Positions 12,556-20,130 of a stretch of 20,581 nucleotides of DNA are shown here, piece by piece. Each line of letters starts with the position of its first letter. Within the stretch, counting starts at the first letter, position 1. A program made the position numbers and the translations under genes. The notes beneath the pieces were generated by a model. That model saw only the letters and a list, made by a program, of their open reading frames with translations, made no database searches and was not told the origin of the DNA. Source of the DNA: Truepera sp. (lineage in GTDB: Bacteria; Deinococcota; Deinococci; Deinococcales; Trueperaceae); contig JAGXSO010000146.1 in assembly GCA_018333775.1 (NCBI GenBank), positions 1 to 20,581 on the forward strand. Reading direction: 5' to 3'.

Positions 12556-14916
12556 ATGACTACAGCGCGCTGGTTGTTGCTCATCCTGTTGTGGTTACCC
12601 GCCGTGGCGCTCGCACAACCTAGGCTTGAAGTAGCACCGCTTCAGGTTGCGCCTGGTGACACCATAACTCTCACCGGTTCGGGGCTACCACCGGAGGCGC
12701 AGGCGCTAATTGCCTTAACCGCGCCTGACGGCAAAGTAGACCTGGTCAGCCTTGGCGTGTCGCCGGAAGGCACGCTCAGCTTTGAGCGGGAGCTACCCGA
12801 AGCGGGCCGGTGGCGGCTCGATGTGCGGCTTGACGAGCTGCGCGAGACCTTCCAGATCGAGGTAGCCCTCACAGTGCCGGTGCTGCGCGATGAGGAGCCC
12901 ACCCCCGAACCCGTCGCTGCGCTGCCGGAGCTGAGGCTGGCCGCAGGCGTGCTGATCGCTCAGCGAGATGGCGCCATCCTGTGGCGGCTTGACTTCCCGC
13001 CGGGCAGCGGCACCACCACCAGCTTAGCTGAGACTCCGGAAGGAATCTTTCTAGCGCACGGCAACAGCGTCTTGCAGCTCGCTGCCGAGGCGGGCCGCAT
13101 TATCCGCCGCTGGCCGGTATCAGGGCCTATCAGTGCGCTGGGGTCAACCCCAGAGGGGCTAATCATTACCGTCACCCACGCCGATGGCTTAAGCGAGCGC
13201 TTTGTGCTCAGCCAGGGCGAGCTAAACGAGGTGGTGCGCTTCGGCGTGCAGCCGGAGATCTTTGCTTGGCTCCGACACGAGGCCGCTGTCGCTGACCCCG
13301 CAGCGCGCCTGGCTATCGATCCGACTAATCCGTGGCTTCATCTGGCGGTGGGGCAGCGCGCCACCGACCCCGACCGGGCCAACTTAGCCTTTGACAGCGC
13401 CATCGAGACCGCTCAGACCTTTTACGACTTAGCCGGGATCGCCCGCCCATTGCACCAGGCGGGGCAGGAGGCGTTGGCCAGGCAGGCTATGGATGCCGCC
13501 CTGCGCGACTTTGCCCAGCGCGGCTACGACCCCTTCTTATTGCTTAACCGCGAGCTGCACGACGCTTACCAGTTCCCATTAGAGCCGCTGCGTGCGGCGC
13601 TGGCGCGTAACGATTTAGCCAGTGCCGGCTTTTGGGCCGAGTATTTGTGGCTGGCCTCGCCGCGCGTCGAGGGGGGGCGCGAGGCGCTGTTGCGCTACGC
13701 CGACCTGCTTATGGAGCGCGGCCAACGCGATGAGGCGGCGCTGTGGCGCGAGCGCGCTCAGCGCGATGTGCATAGCCTGGAGACGGGGTTGCTCGAGCGG
13801 CTGCTGCTCAACCTGGGACTTGGCGGCTGGTCCTATGCACTAGCACTGCTGTTGGCAGTCCTGTTCCTGCACCTGACGCTGCTCTTTAAGTACTGGATCC
13901 CGCAAGGGGTCGATCTGCGTAAGCGGCGTGAGGCTGGTGGGCGCGCCTGGCCGCTGGCTCGCCTGTTAGTGGCGCGCTACTACACCGTGACTGAAAAGCT
14001 GGTGGTGATCTTAATGCTGGCGGCGGTCTTGGCGCTCTTGGCCTTGGCTAACTGGGCCGCTCACGCCGCGCTGCCCGCGGCACTCGGCTCCGGCACGCTG
14101 GCCAGTGCACAAGCGCAAAGTGCTCTGCAAGGGCTCCGTCTGACGGAGGCTCGAGCCAACTTCATCCACGGCTATAGCGCACAAGTAATGGGCCAACACG
14201 ACTTAGCCCGGCAGCGCTACCAAGCGGCCGGCAACTTCCCGCCGGCGCTTAACAATCTGGCGGTCCTCACCGGTGATCTCAGCTTCTACCGGCTGGCCCT
14301 GGACGCTGCCCCCGACTTCGCCGTGACGCGCTTCAACCTGGGCGAGCCGGTGCCCGGCTTCGATTTCTATCAGCGCTATCAGCCCGGTCACCGCGTACTG
14401 GCCGTGCCCGGCCCGCAGGACTTTCTGGTAGCCAGAGCAGGTACCTGGAGCCAAGCCTTGGCTAGCGCCTTCACTAACCCCTGGGCTAGCTTGAGGGAGG
14501 CTGCCCCCCCCGGCTTGGGCCTCACCGCCTGGACCGTCTTGTATGTCCTGTTCTTGCTGCTGGCGGCAGTCTCGCTGTTCTGGCTGGTGGTTCCGCGGGC
14601 CCGCAGCGCGCGTAACGCCCCACGCTCACCGCTGTATCACTTGCTGGCGCTGCTGATCCCCGGCAGCGGCCTGGCTGATGAGGCCTGGGGCGTCTTGTTG
14701 ATTGTCCCCTGGGCCCTGGTGGGCCTCGATCTGCTGGCCGATCTCTTCGGTTGGGGCTTCGACCTGGGTCTGACCCAATTCTGGAGCCTGATAGTGCTGG
14801 GCGCCATCTACCTGCTTAACCTGATCGCCTTCATCATCGAGTTTGCTTCATACCGGCGCCGTATGGCACAGCGGCGCCGGTATGAGCAGGCCATAAGCGA
14901 CTCGCTCGGCGTGTAA
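12556..14916 (+). CDS. Large exported/membrane protein with Ig-like, TPR-like and TM regions, unknown function
   Basis: A 786-residue protein. Residues 1-21 are a signal peptide (LLLILLWLPAVALAQ). Residues about 22-105 form an Ig/IPT-like beta domain (APLQVAPGDTITLTGSGLPP). About 120-235 is beta-rich with repeating G-LIAQRDGAILWRL and GIFLAHGNSVLQL strands, like propeller blades. About 260-425 is helical and TPR-like (PTNPWLHLAVGQRA; QAGQEALARQAMDAAL). TM helices lie near 433-455 and 486-512. A second short TPR-like part follows, and three or four more TM helices lie between about 665 and 765. The tail is very basic (YRRRMAQRRRYE). I recognise no family. The ATG at 12556 has GGAGG upstream and gives a clean signal peptide; an upstream in-frame ATG at 12490 has neither. 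Confidence 0.8.
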   Translation: MTTARWLLLILLWLPAVALAQPRLEVAPLQVAPGDTITLTGSGLPPEAQALIALTAPDGKVDLVSLGVSPEGTLSFERELPEAGRWRLDVRLDELRETFQIEVALTVPVLRDEEPTPEPVAALPELRLAAGVLIAQRDGAILWRLDFPPGSGTTTSLAETPEGIFLAHGNSVLQLAAEAGRIIRRWPVSGPISALGSTPEGLIITVTHADGLSERFVLSQGELNEVVRFGVQPEIFAWLRHEAAVADPAARLAIDPTNPWLHLAVGQRATDPDRANLAFDSAIETAQTFYDLAGIARPLHQAGQEALARQAMDAALRDFAQRGYDPFLLLNRELHDAYQFPLEPLRAALARNDLASAGFWAEYLWLASPRVEGGREALLRYADLLMERGQRDEAALWRERAQRDVHSLETGLLERLLLNLGLGGWSYALALLLAVLFLHLTLLFKYWIPQGVDLRKRREAGGRAWPLARLLVARYYTVTEKLVVILMLAAVLALLALANWAAHAALPAALGSGTLASAQAQSALQGLRLTEARANFIHGYSAQVMGQHDLARQRYQAAGNFPPALNNLAVLTGDLSFYRLALDAAPDFAVTRFNLGEPVPGFDFYQRYQPGHRVLAVPGPQDFLVARAGTWSQALASAFTNPWASLREAAPPGLGLTAWTVLYVLFLLLAAVSLFWLVVPRARSARNAPRSPLYHLLALLIPGSGLADEAWGVLLIVPWALVGLDLLADLFGWGFDLGLTQFWSLIVLGAIYLLNLIAFIIEFASYRRRMAQRRRYEQAISDSLGV
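14848..14885. repeat. 14-bp perfect inverted repeat inside the 3' end of the CDS
   Basis: TCATACCGGCGCCG (14848-14861) and CGGCGCCGGTATGA (14872-14885) are exact reverse complements around a 10-nt loop. It encodes the basic tail with YRRR and RRRY. With about 10 of 14 pairs G-C it should form a strong RNA stem about 30 nt before the stop, upstream of the exporter gene. No U-tract follows, so it is not a standard terminator. Confidence 0.75.
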
Positions 14917-14930
14917 AGCAGGCCCGGCAC

Positions 14931-15779
14931 TTGGGGCGCCCCTACCTCCTCATCGCTAGCGCCGCCGTGCTGTGGGGACTGCTTGGCGTCCTCTCCAAGG
15001 GCGTGCTGGAGTCTGGCGTAAGCCCGCTAGAGATCGCCTTTTGGCGTGCCGTGCTGGCAGGTGGGTTGTTCGTGCTGCACGCTGCCCTCACCAGCCAGCT
15101 GCGGCTGGCTCGCCGCGACCTCCCCCTCTTTATCGGCTTTGCGCTGGTGGGCGTCACCACCTTTTATGCCGCCTTCGTGCTGGCTGTTGCTGCCGGCGGG
15201 GTCAGCCTGGCTACAGTGCTCCTCTATGCGGCCCCCGCTTTCGTGGTGGTGGCGGCCTGGCTGCTGCTCGGTGAGCCGCTCACCGGACAGAAGCTGGCGC
15301 TGGTCGGACTGGCCACCCTCGGCGTCGTCCTGGTCGCCCAGGGTGGCGGCCAAGGCGTCACCGTGACGCCGACCTCGCTTGGCTGGGGGCTGTTGGCAGG
15401 GCTGTGCTACGCCAGTTACTACATCTTCGGCAAGTGGGTGCTGGGCCGCTATACCCCGGTCGCTATCTACGCGGTGGTGCTGCCGATCGGGGCTCTAGGG
15501 CTGTGGCCGCTAGTAACCTTTAGCCCTAAATCGCCTGCCGTATGGGGCTTGCTCCTCGCTTTAGCCTTCTTATCTACCTATCTGGCTTACCTCTTGTACT
15601 ACACCGGACTGCGGCACACTGAGGCGTCACGGGCGGTGCTAATCGCCACCATCGAACCAGTAGTCGCCGCCGGATTAGCCGCACTGCTCTTCGGCGAGCG
15701 CCTGGGCTGGTGGGGGCTTGCCGGGGCGATACTCGTGGTATCAGCCTCGGTGTTAGCTAACACTCTGAGACGCCGCTAG
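14931..15779 (+). CDS. EamA/DMT-superfamily transporter (RhaT/YdcZ-like exporter)
   Basis: A 282-residue inner-membrane protein with ten predicted TM helices in two EamA repeats. The first starts ASAAVLWGLLGVLSKGVLESGVSP and ends with GEPLTGQKLALVGLATLGVVLV; the second starts GWGLLAGLCYASYYIFGKWV and ends with FGERLGWWGLAGAILVVSASVL. The GEPL and GERL motifs ahead of the last two helices of each repeat are typical. Members export metabolites, often amino acids; the substrate here is unknown. The start is TTG at 14931 with a weak GCAGG upstream, 14 bp after the previous stop, suggesting co-transcription. Its TAG stop shares CTAG with the stop of the opposite-strand gene. Confidence 0.88.
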   Translation: MGRPYLLIASAAVLWGLLGVLSKGVLESGVSPLEIAFWRAVLAGGLFVLHAALTSQLRLARRDLPLFIGFALVGVTTFYAAFVLAVAAGGVSLATVLLYAAPAFVVVAAWLLLGEPLTGQKLALVGLATLGVVLVAQGGGQGVTVTPTSLGWGLLAGLCYASYYIFGKWVLGRYTPVAIYAVVLPIGALGLWPLVTFSPKSPAVWGLLLALAFLSTYLAYLLYYTGLRHTEASRAVLIATIEPVVAAGLAALLFGERLGWWGLAGAILVVSASVLANTLRRR

Positions 15780-16750
15780 CGCTTGCGCACCTCGATACCA
15801 CCCTCGTTAGCAGCCAACTCCACGATATTCTCACCCACCCCTAAGCGCAGGCGGCCCTCGGTGGCAACAACCGTCTGTAGGTCGCCGGAGAGGTTGCGCG
15901 TTCGCGAGGTGGCACGAATCTCTACATTAGAGGCGGTAGGGATCAGCAGGGTCACGCTGCCGACGTCGGTGCGTGCCGCGATAGGGTGATTGACCGGCTG
16001 ATCGAAGCTGAGCCTGACATCACCTACGCGGGTACTAGCGCTAACCGGGCCGTAGGCGTCTTCTATCCTGATAGCACCTCGGTCGTTGGTGGCGGTAACG
16101 GCACCGGCAATCCGGCGCACCTGCACCTCGCCGGTATGGTTGCTCACCTCAGCCGCCGCCACTCTGGCTATCGTCACCTTGCCCACGTGATTCTCTACCT
16201 GCACGACCACCTGAGACGGCACTGCAATGGTGATGGCAGCGCTTAGGCCGCGCCGGTCGCCTTCTGGCGCACTGGGGTCAAGGCCGATCACAGTTAGGGT
16301 CCGGGTCGCTGCGTCGTAGCTAACCTGAAGCTCTCCGGGCACACGCCCACCAGCGCCCTGACGGCGGTAGGTGATCGTTACACTAGGCTCGGTGGCCTCG
16401 CCGGCTATCTGGATGTTGCCCACGGCGTTGACAACTCTGAGTAGTTCGACCTCGGCCCACTCGCGAGCCATGCTGGGGCTGCTCTGGCGGGTCGCCACCA
16501 CCCGCCCGCCATCCGGGGTCGCTGTCCAGCCAGCTAGCCAGTGCCAGCCCGGCCCGGCCACCGCCAGCGTTAGGCTCAGGGCGATCAGGGTGGTAATCAC
16601 GAGCTGCGAGGCCGCCTCGCGCCACAGTAAAAATCCCGCTACTACCAGACCGAGCGGCCACCAGGCGGCTACTCCCGGCAGGGCTCGAGCCAGCAGCAAC
16701 CCCAGACCGATAGCAAGGAGAATTGCGCCAATGCGTTCTGTTCTGTTCAT
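15776..16750 (-). CDS. Membrane protein with DUF4097-like beta-helix domain
   Basis: A 324-residue protein. Residues 1-70 hold three TM helices (ILLAIGLGLLLARAL, WWPLGLVVAGFLLW, LVITTLIALSLTLAVAG). The rest (about 95-324) is a repetitive beta structure of the DUF4097/putative-adhesin type: short strands with N-VGN--I-GE, VENHVGKVTI, VSNHTGEVQV, NDRGAIRI and RVGDVRLSF, each rung having G-V/I core positions. Related domains occur in envelope-stress and surface proteins (LiaF-like in Gram positives). A role in sensing or anchoring at the envelope is only a guess. A near-consensus AAGGAGGT site precedes the ATG. The gene converges on the DMT transporter gene with 4 nt of overlap. Confidence 0.8.
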   Translation of the reverse strand: MNRTERIGAILLAIGLGLLLARALPGVAAWWPLGLVVAGFLLWREAASQLVITTLIALSLTLAVAGPGWHWLAGWTATPDGGRVVATRQSSPSMAREWAEVELLRVVNAVGNIQIAGEATEPSVTITYRRQGAGGRVPGELQVSYDAATRTLTVIGLDPSAPEGDRRGLSAAITIAVPSQVVVQVENHVGKVTIARVAAAEVSNHTGEVQVRRIAGAVTATNDRGAIRIEDAYGPVSASTRVGDVRLSFDQPVNHPIAARTDVGSVTLLIPTASNVEIRATSRTRNLSGDLQTVVATEGRLRLGVGENIVELAANEGGIEVRKR

Positions 16751-17069
16751 GCCACCTCCTTGTCGCGTGAATCCCGCTGCCCCCCGTACTCTACCTCAGT
16801 TGGCGCTGGCGACGCTGAGATTTTCCTGTGCCCACAGTTCACACTAGCATCACCCTGGCCGCTAATCCAGCCCCTTGACCCACCCCTACCGAGGTGCTAA
16901 GGTATGCACAGAAGCTGCACGATTATGCATCGGTCGTGTAGTCAGCAAACCCGCCCATGCCGATTCACCACCTCAACCACCGACGCGCCCGACGCCGCTA
17001 GCCGCTTTAACCGGCGGCAGTCTGGGATTAGCGCGGCTTGGGCTGTGGTGTTGTGCGAAGGAGCCAAAC
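16751..17069. other. 319-bp divergent intergenic region
   Basis: This region separates the DUF4097-type gene (minus) from argG (plus) and should hold both promoters. It contains the candidate argG promoter at 16875-16903 and the argG ribosome site GAAGGAG (17057-17063). I find no convincing ARG box, riboswitch or terminator. An open frame runs through from 16875 in frame with argG, but the family length and the ribosome site argue for 17070 as the start. Confidence 0.6.
16875..16903 (+). promoter_or_regulatory. Candidate argG promoter
   Basis: TTGACC (16875-16880) and TAAGGT (16898-16903) are separated by 17 nt. The -35 is good and the -10 is weak. The transcript would have a leader of about 160 nt before the argG ATG, long enough for regulation, though no known leader structure is evident. 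Confidence 0.4.
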
Positions 17070-18290
17070 ATGCGCCAGTCCAGCATCAACAAGATCGTTC
17101 TCGCCTACTCCGGCGGGCTTGACACCTCAGTTATCTTGCAGTGGCTCAAGGAGCGCTACGGCGCCGAGGTGATCACTTTCACCGCCGACATCGGCCAGGG
17201 CGAAGAGGTTGCCGAGGCTAAGGCGAAGGCGTTGGCAACGGGCGCCAGCCAGGCCTACGCCATCGATCTTAAGCGCGAGTTTGTAACCGAGTTCGTCTTC
17301 CCGGTGCTGCGCTCAGGAGCCGTCTATGAGGGCTACTACCTGCTGGGCACCTCGTTCGCCCGACCCCTGATCGCCAAGCACATGGTCGAGATCGCTTTGC
17401 AAGAAGGGGCTGATGCCGTAGCGCACGGCGCTACCGGCAAGGGTAACGATCAGGTGCGCTTTGAGCTGGCCGCCTACGCCATTAGGCCCACTATCCGGGT
17501 GATCGCGCCCTGGCGCGAGTGGGACCTCAAGGGGCGCGAGGACTGCATCGCCTATGCCCAGGAGCGCGGCATCCCGGTGCCGGTCACCAAAGAGAAGCCG
17601 TACTCGATGGACGCTAACCTGTTTCATAGCAGCTACGAGGGCGGCATCCTCGAAGACCCCTGGGCCGCCCCGCCTAAGGGGATGTGGCGCTTAACCGTCG
17701 ATCCCGAGGAAGCCCCTGATCAGCCCGAGCTGGTCGAAGTCGACTTTGAAGCGGGAAATCCGGTGGCTATCAACGGCCTCAGGCTCGACCCGGTAGCCCT
17801 GTTAACGCACGCCAATCAGTTGGCCGGGCGGCACGGGGTGGGGCGGGTCGATCTGGTGGAGAACCGCTTTGTGGGTATGAAGTCGCGCGGCTGCTACGAG
17901 ACCCCGGGCGGAACGCTGCTCTATCACGCCCACAAAGCGGTCGAGGCGCTGACCCTCGACCGGCAGGTTATGCAGCTGCGCGATGAGCTGGCACCGCGCT
18001 ACGCCAGCATGGTCTATAACGGCTTCTGGTACGCGCCCGAGCGCGAAGCGTTGCAGCGCTTGCTAGACGATGTGCAGCAGCGGGTCACCGGCACGGCGCG
18101 CCTCAAGCTCTACAAGGGGAGCTTGCTGGTGATCGGGCGCAAGTCGCCCTATAGCCTCTACCGCCAGGACGTGGTGACCTTTGAAAAAGACAGCGTCTAT
18201 AACCAGGCCGACGCTGAAGGGTTTATCAAGCTCAACGCGCTGCGGCTGCGCATCGCTAGCCAGTTACTAACGCCGCCGCTCTCCTCATGA
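17070..18290 (+). CDS. argG: Argininosuccinate synthase
   Basis: This 406-residue cytoplasmic enzyme joins citrulline and aspartate using ATP, the penultimate step of arginine synthesis. The N-terminus has the PP-loop [12 protein letters not shown] (SGGLDTS at 14-20). The conserved [49 protein letters not shown] and [12 protein letters not shown] segments follow. Length is typical of the about 400-residue type. The ATG at 17070 has GAAGGAG 6-7 nt upstream; the reading frame extends upstream but without family-like sequence. Its stop overlaps the start of the GNAT-like gene (ATGA), the first coupling of the arg cluster. Confidence 0.97.
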   Translation: MRQSSINKIVLAYSGGLDTSVILQWLKERYGAEVITFTADIGQGEEVAEAKAKALATGASQAYAIDLKREFVTEFVFPVLRSGAVYEGYYLLGTSFARPLIAKHMVEIALQEGADAVAHGATGKGNDQVRFELAAYAIRPTIRVIAPWREWDLKGREDCIAYAQERGIPVPVTKEKPYSMDANLFHSSYEGGILEDPWAAPPKGMWRLTVDPEEAPDQPELVEVDFEAGNPVAINGLRLDPVALLTHANQLAGRHGVGRVDLVENRFVGMKSRGCYETPGGTLLYHAHKAVEALTLDRQVMQLRDELAPRYASMVYNGFWYAPEREALQRLLDDVQQRVTGTARLKLYKGSLLVIGRKSPYSLYRQDVVTFEKDSVYNQADAEGFIKLNALRLRIASQLLTPPLSS

Positions 18291-18685
18291 CCGGGGGGGC
18301 TACCCGCCTGCGCGTGGCCGGACTAGGCGATACCCCGGCTCTGGTCAAGTTCTACGACGAAAGCGCCATTAGCGTGCAGCAGTGGCTCGAGCAAGGTGGG
18401 GCGCTGCTGTTAGAGGCTGCTGGTGGCGAACTGCTTGGCGCGGTGCGCTGGCGCTACGGTGATGGCGGCTGGTGGCTCGAGCACCCCCTGGCCCCAGCCG
18501 GCGATATCAAGCGCTGGCTGCTGACCAAGGTCGAAGCGCTGGCGATCGTTCACAACATCCCCGCCCTCTACCTCGAGCCACCCGATGATGCCGAGGACGC
18601 GCGCACCTACGCCCGCCTGGGCTACGCGATCACTGCGGGGCACCTCGCCAAACAGGTTGGCGGCACCTGGCAGGTTAAACGGTGA
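18287..18685 (+). CDS. Degenerate GNAT-like protein in the arg cluster
   Basis: A 132-residue protein. [20 protein letters not shown] (about 7-26) is a typical GNAT opening and the [15 protein letters not shown] end a typical GNAT beta6-beta7 region. The acetyl-CoA loop (R/Q-xx-GxG/A) expected after the central strand is missing: the place reads [18 protein letters not shown]. It is also shorter than most GNATs, so it may bind a ligand or partner without acetyl transfer. The start overlaps argG by 4 nt and no own ribosome site is seen. Position between argG and argH suggests a role linked to arginine synthesis, for example helping or regulating ArgA or ArgH (inference). From memory, a GNAT between these genes also occurs in other Deinococcota. 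Confidence 0.65.
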   Translation: MTGGATRLRVAGLGDTPALVKFYDESAISVQQWLEQGGALLLEAAGGELLGAVRWRYGDGGWWLEHPLAPAGDIKRWLLTKVEALAIVHNIPALYLEPPDDAEDARTYARLGYAITAGHLAKQVGGTWQVKR

Positions 18686-18712
18686 TGGGTAATGGGTAAT
18701 GGGTTAGGGTTG
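18686..18712 (+). repeat. Short heptamer iteration (TGGGTAA type)
   Basis: TGGGTAA repeats at 18686-18692 and 18693-18699, followed by TGGGTTA (18700-18706) and GGGTTG. It fills almost all of the gap between the GNAT-like gene and argH. Slippage origin or a regulatory tract are both possible; G-runs of three at regular 7-nt steps could allow G-quadruplex formation in RNA or DNA. Confidence 0.7.
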
Positions 18713-18718
18713 TATGAT
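18713..18718 (+). promoter_or_regulatory. Candidate -10 box before argH (leaderless type)
   Basis: TATGAT lies 8 nt before the ATG at 18727 and no ribosome site occurs in between. RNA could begin at or next to the start codon, as for the Rad52-like gene. No good -35 is seen; the heptamer repeats occupy its place. Confidence 0.4.
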
Positions 18719-18726
18719 CGGTGACC

Positions 18727-20130
18727 ATGAGTGACGCCAAGCCGCCAAGTCCAGTAAAGCGCCTGTGGGGCGGACGCTTCACTGACGAGACCGACGCGCT
18801 GGTCCAGGCTTTTAACGCCTCGATTGCGGTCGATCAAGCGCTAGCTTTCGACGATATCGAAGGCTCGATTGCCCATGCCACCATGCTTCAGGAGACCGGC
18901 ATCCTCAAGACTGAGGAGGCCGAGGCTATCATCAACGGACTGATTACCATCCGCGAAGAGATTGCGAGTGGGGCGTTTGCCTGGCGCATTGAGCTGGAAG
19001 ATGTCCACATGAATATCGAGCAGGCTCTCATCGAGCGCATCGGGCCGGTCGGCGGCAAGCTGCACACCGCGCGCAGCCGCAACGACCAGGTCGCTACCGA
19101 CTTCCGGCTCTGGCTGCGGCGTGAGAGTCAGGAGCTAAGCGCGCTGCTCACGCGCTTCCGCCAGGTGCTGGTCGAGATGGCTGAGCAGCATCTGGGTGTT
19201 ATCATGCCCGGCTACACCCATCTGCAGGTAGCCCAACCGGTCTTGTTCGCGCATCACCTGCTGGCCTATTACGAGATGTTCAGCCGCGACCAGGAGCGCC
19301 TGCAAGATTCCCTCAAGCGCCTCAACGTCTCGCCCTTGGGAGCGGGTGCCTTAGCGGGCGTCACCTTCCCCATCGATCGGCACCGCACCAGCGCGCTGCT
19401 CGGCTTCGACCGCCCGGCTGATAATTCGCTCGATGCGGTTTCGGATCGCGACTTTGCGCTGGAGTTCCTGTCACTAGCCAGCATCGCCATGCTGCACCTG
19501 TCGCGCTTAAGCGAAGAGCTGATCCTCTGGTCGAGCCAGGAGTTCGGTTTTATTACTCTGCCCGACGCTTATACCACCGGCAGCTCGATCATGCCGCAGA
19601 AGAAAAACCCCGACGTCTGCGAACTGGTACGCGGCAAGACGGGCCGCGTCTACGGCCAGTTGCTGGCGCTGCTAACCGTGATGAAAGGGCTGCCGCTGAC
19701 CTACCACAAGGACCTCCAAGAGGACAAGGAAGGGGTGATGGACGCCGCCCTTACCCTCAAGGTCAGCTTGCGGCTCTACGCCGACCTGCTGCCGAAGATC
19801 ACGGTGCACGCCGAGCGCACCTATCAGGCAGCGGGCCGCGCTCATAGCAACGCCACCGATCTGGCCGACTATCTTACCAAAAAGGGACTCCCCTTTAGAG
19901 AGGCGCACGAGGCGGTTGGCAAACTGGTAGCTGTGGCCATCAAGGAAGGAAAAGAGCTGCAAGAGCTCGAGCTAGCCACCTTGCGCCAGGTCTCGCCCCT
20001 ATTTGACCGTTACGTCTACGAAGCGCTGTCGCTCGAGCAGGTAGTCAACGCCCGCAACAGCTACGGCGGCACCGCCCCGACCCAGGTCAGACAGCAGCTC
20101 CAGCGGGCCAAGGAGGCGCTGGCACCATGA
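18727..20130 (+). CDS. argH: Argininosuccinate lyase
   Basis: A 467-residue cytoplasmic enzyme that splits argininosuccinate into arginine and fumarate, the last step of arginine synthesis. Motifs: KRLWGGRF at the start (11-18), HTARSRND (113-120), GYTHLQVAQP with the conserved catalytic His region (about 158-167), and the fumarase-superfamily signature GSSIMPQKKNPD (285-296), whose Ser is the catalytic base. The C-terminal domain is complete (NARNSYGGTAP). Homotetrameric in known members. ATG 18727 is preferred; a GTG two codons earlier (18721) is possible. Its stop overlaps the argA start by 4 nt. In several gammaproteobacteria the two are fused into one chain; here they are only coupled. 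Confidence 0.97.
   Translation: MSDAKPPSPVKRLWGGRFTDETDALVQAFNASIAVDQALAFDDIEGSIAHATMLQETGILKTEEAEAIINGLITIREEIASGAFAWRIELEDVHMNIEQALIERIGPVGGKLHTARSRNDQVATDFRLWLRRESQELSALLTRFRQVLVEMAEQHLGVIMPGYTHLQVAQPVLFAHHLLAYYEMFSRDQERLQDSLKRLNVSPLGAGALAGVTFPIDRHRTSALLGFDRPADNSLDAVSDRDFALEFLSLASIAMLHLSRLSEELILWSSQEFGFITLPDAYTTGSSIMPQKKNPDVCELVRGKTGRVYGQLLALLTVMKGLPLTYHKDLQEDKEGVMDAALTLKVSLRLYADLLPKITVHAERTYQAAGRAHSNATDLADYLTKKGLPFREAHEAVGKLVAVAIKEGKELQELELATLRQVSPLFDRYVYEALSLEQVVNARNSYGGTAPTQVRQQLQRAKEALAP

Noticed and set aside
16875..17069. 65-residue N-terminal extension of ArgG
   Set aside because: ArgG proteins start just before the PP-loop; the ATG at 17070 has a good ribosome site and the extension overlaps the likely promoter.
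16904..17122. Possible arginine leader peptide (MHRSC repeated twice)
   Set aside because: Arginine codons are scattered, not in a run, and no alternative terminator/antiterminator stems follow.
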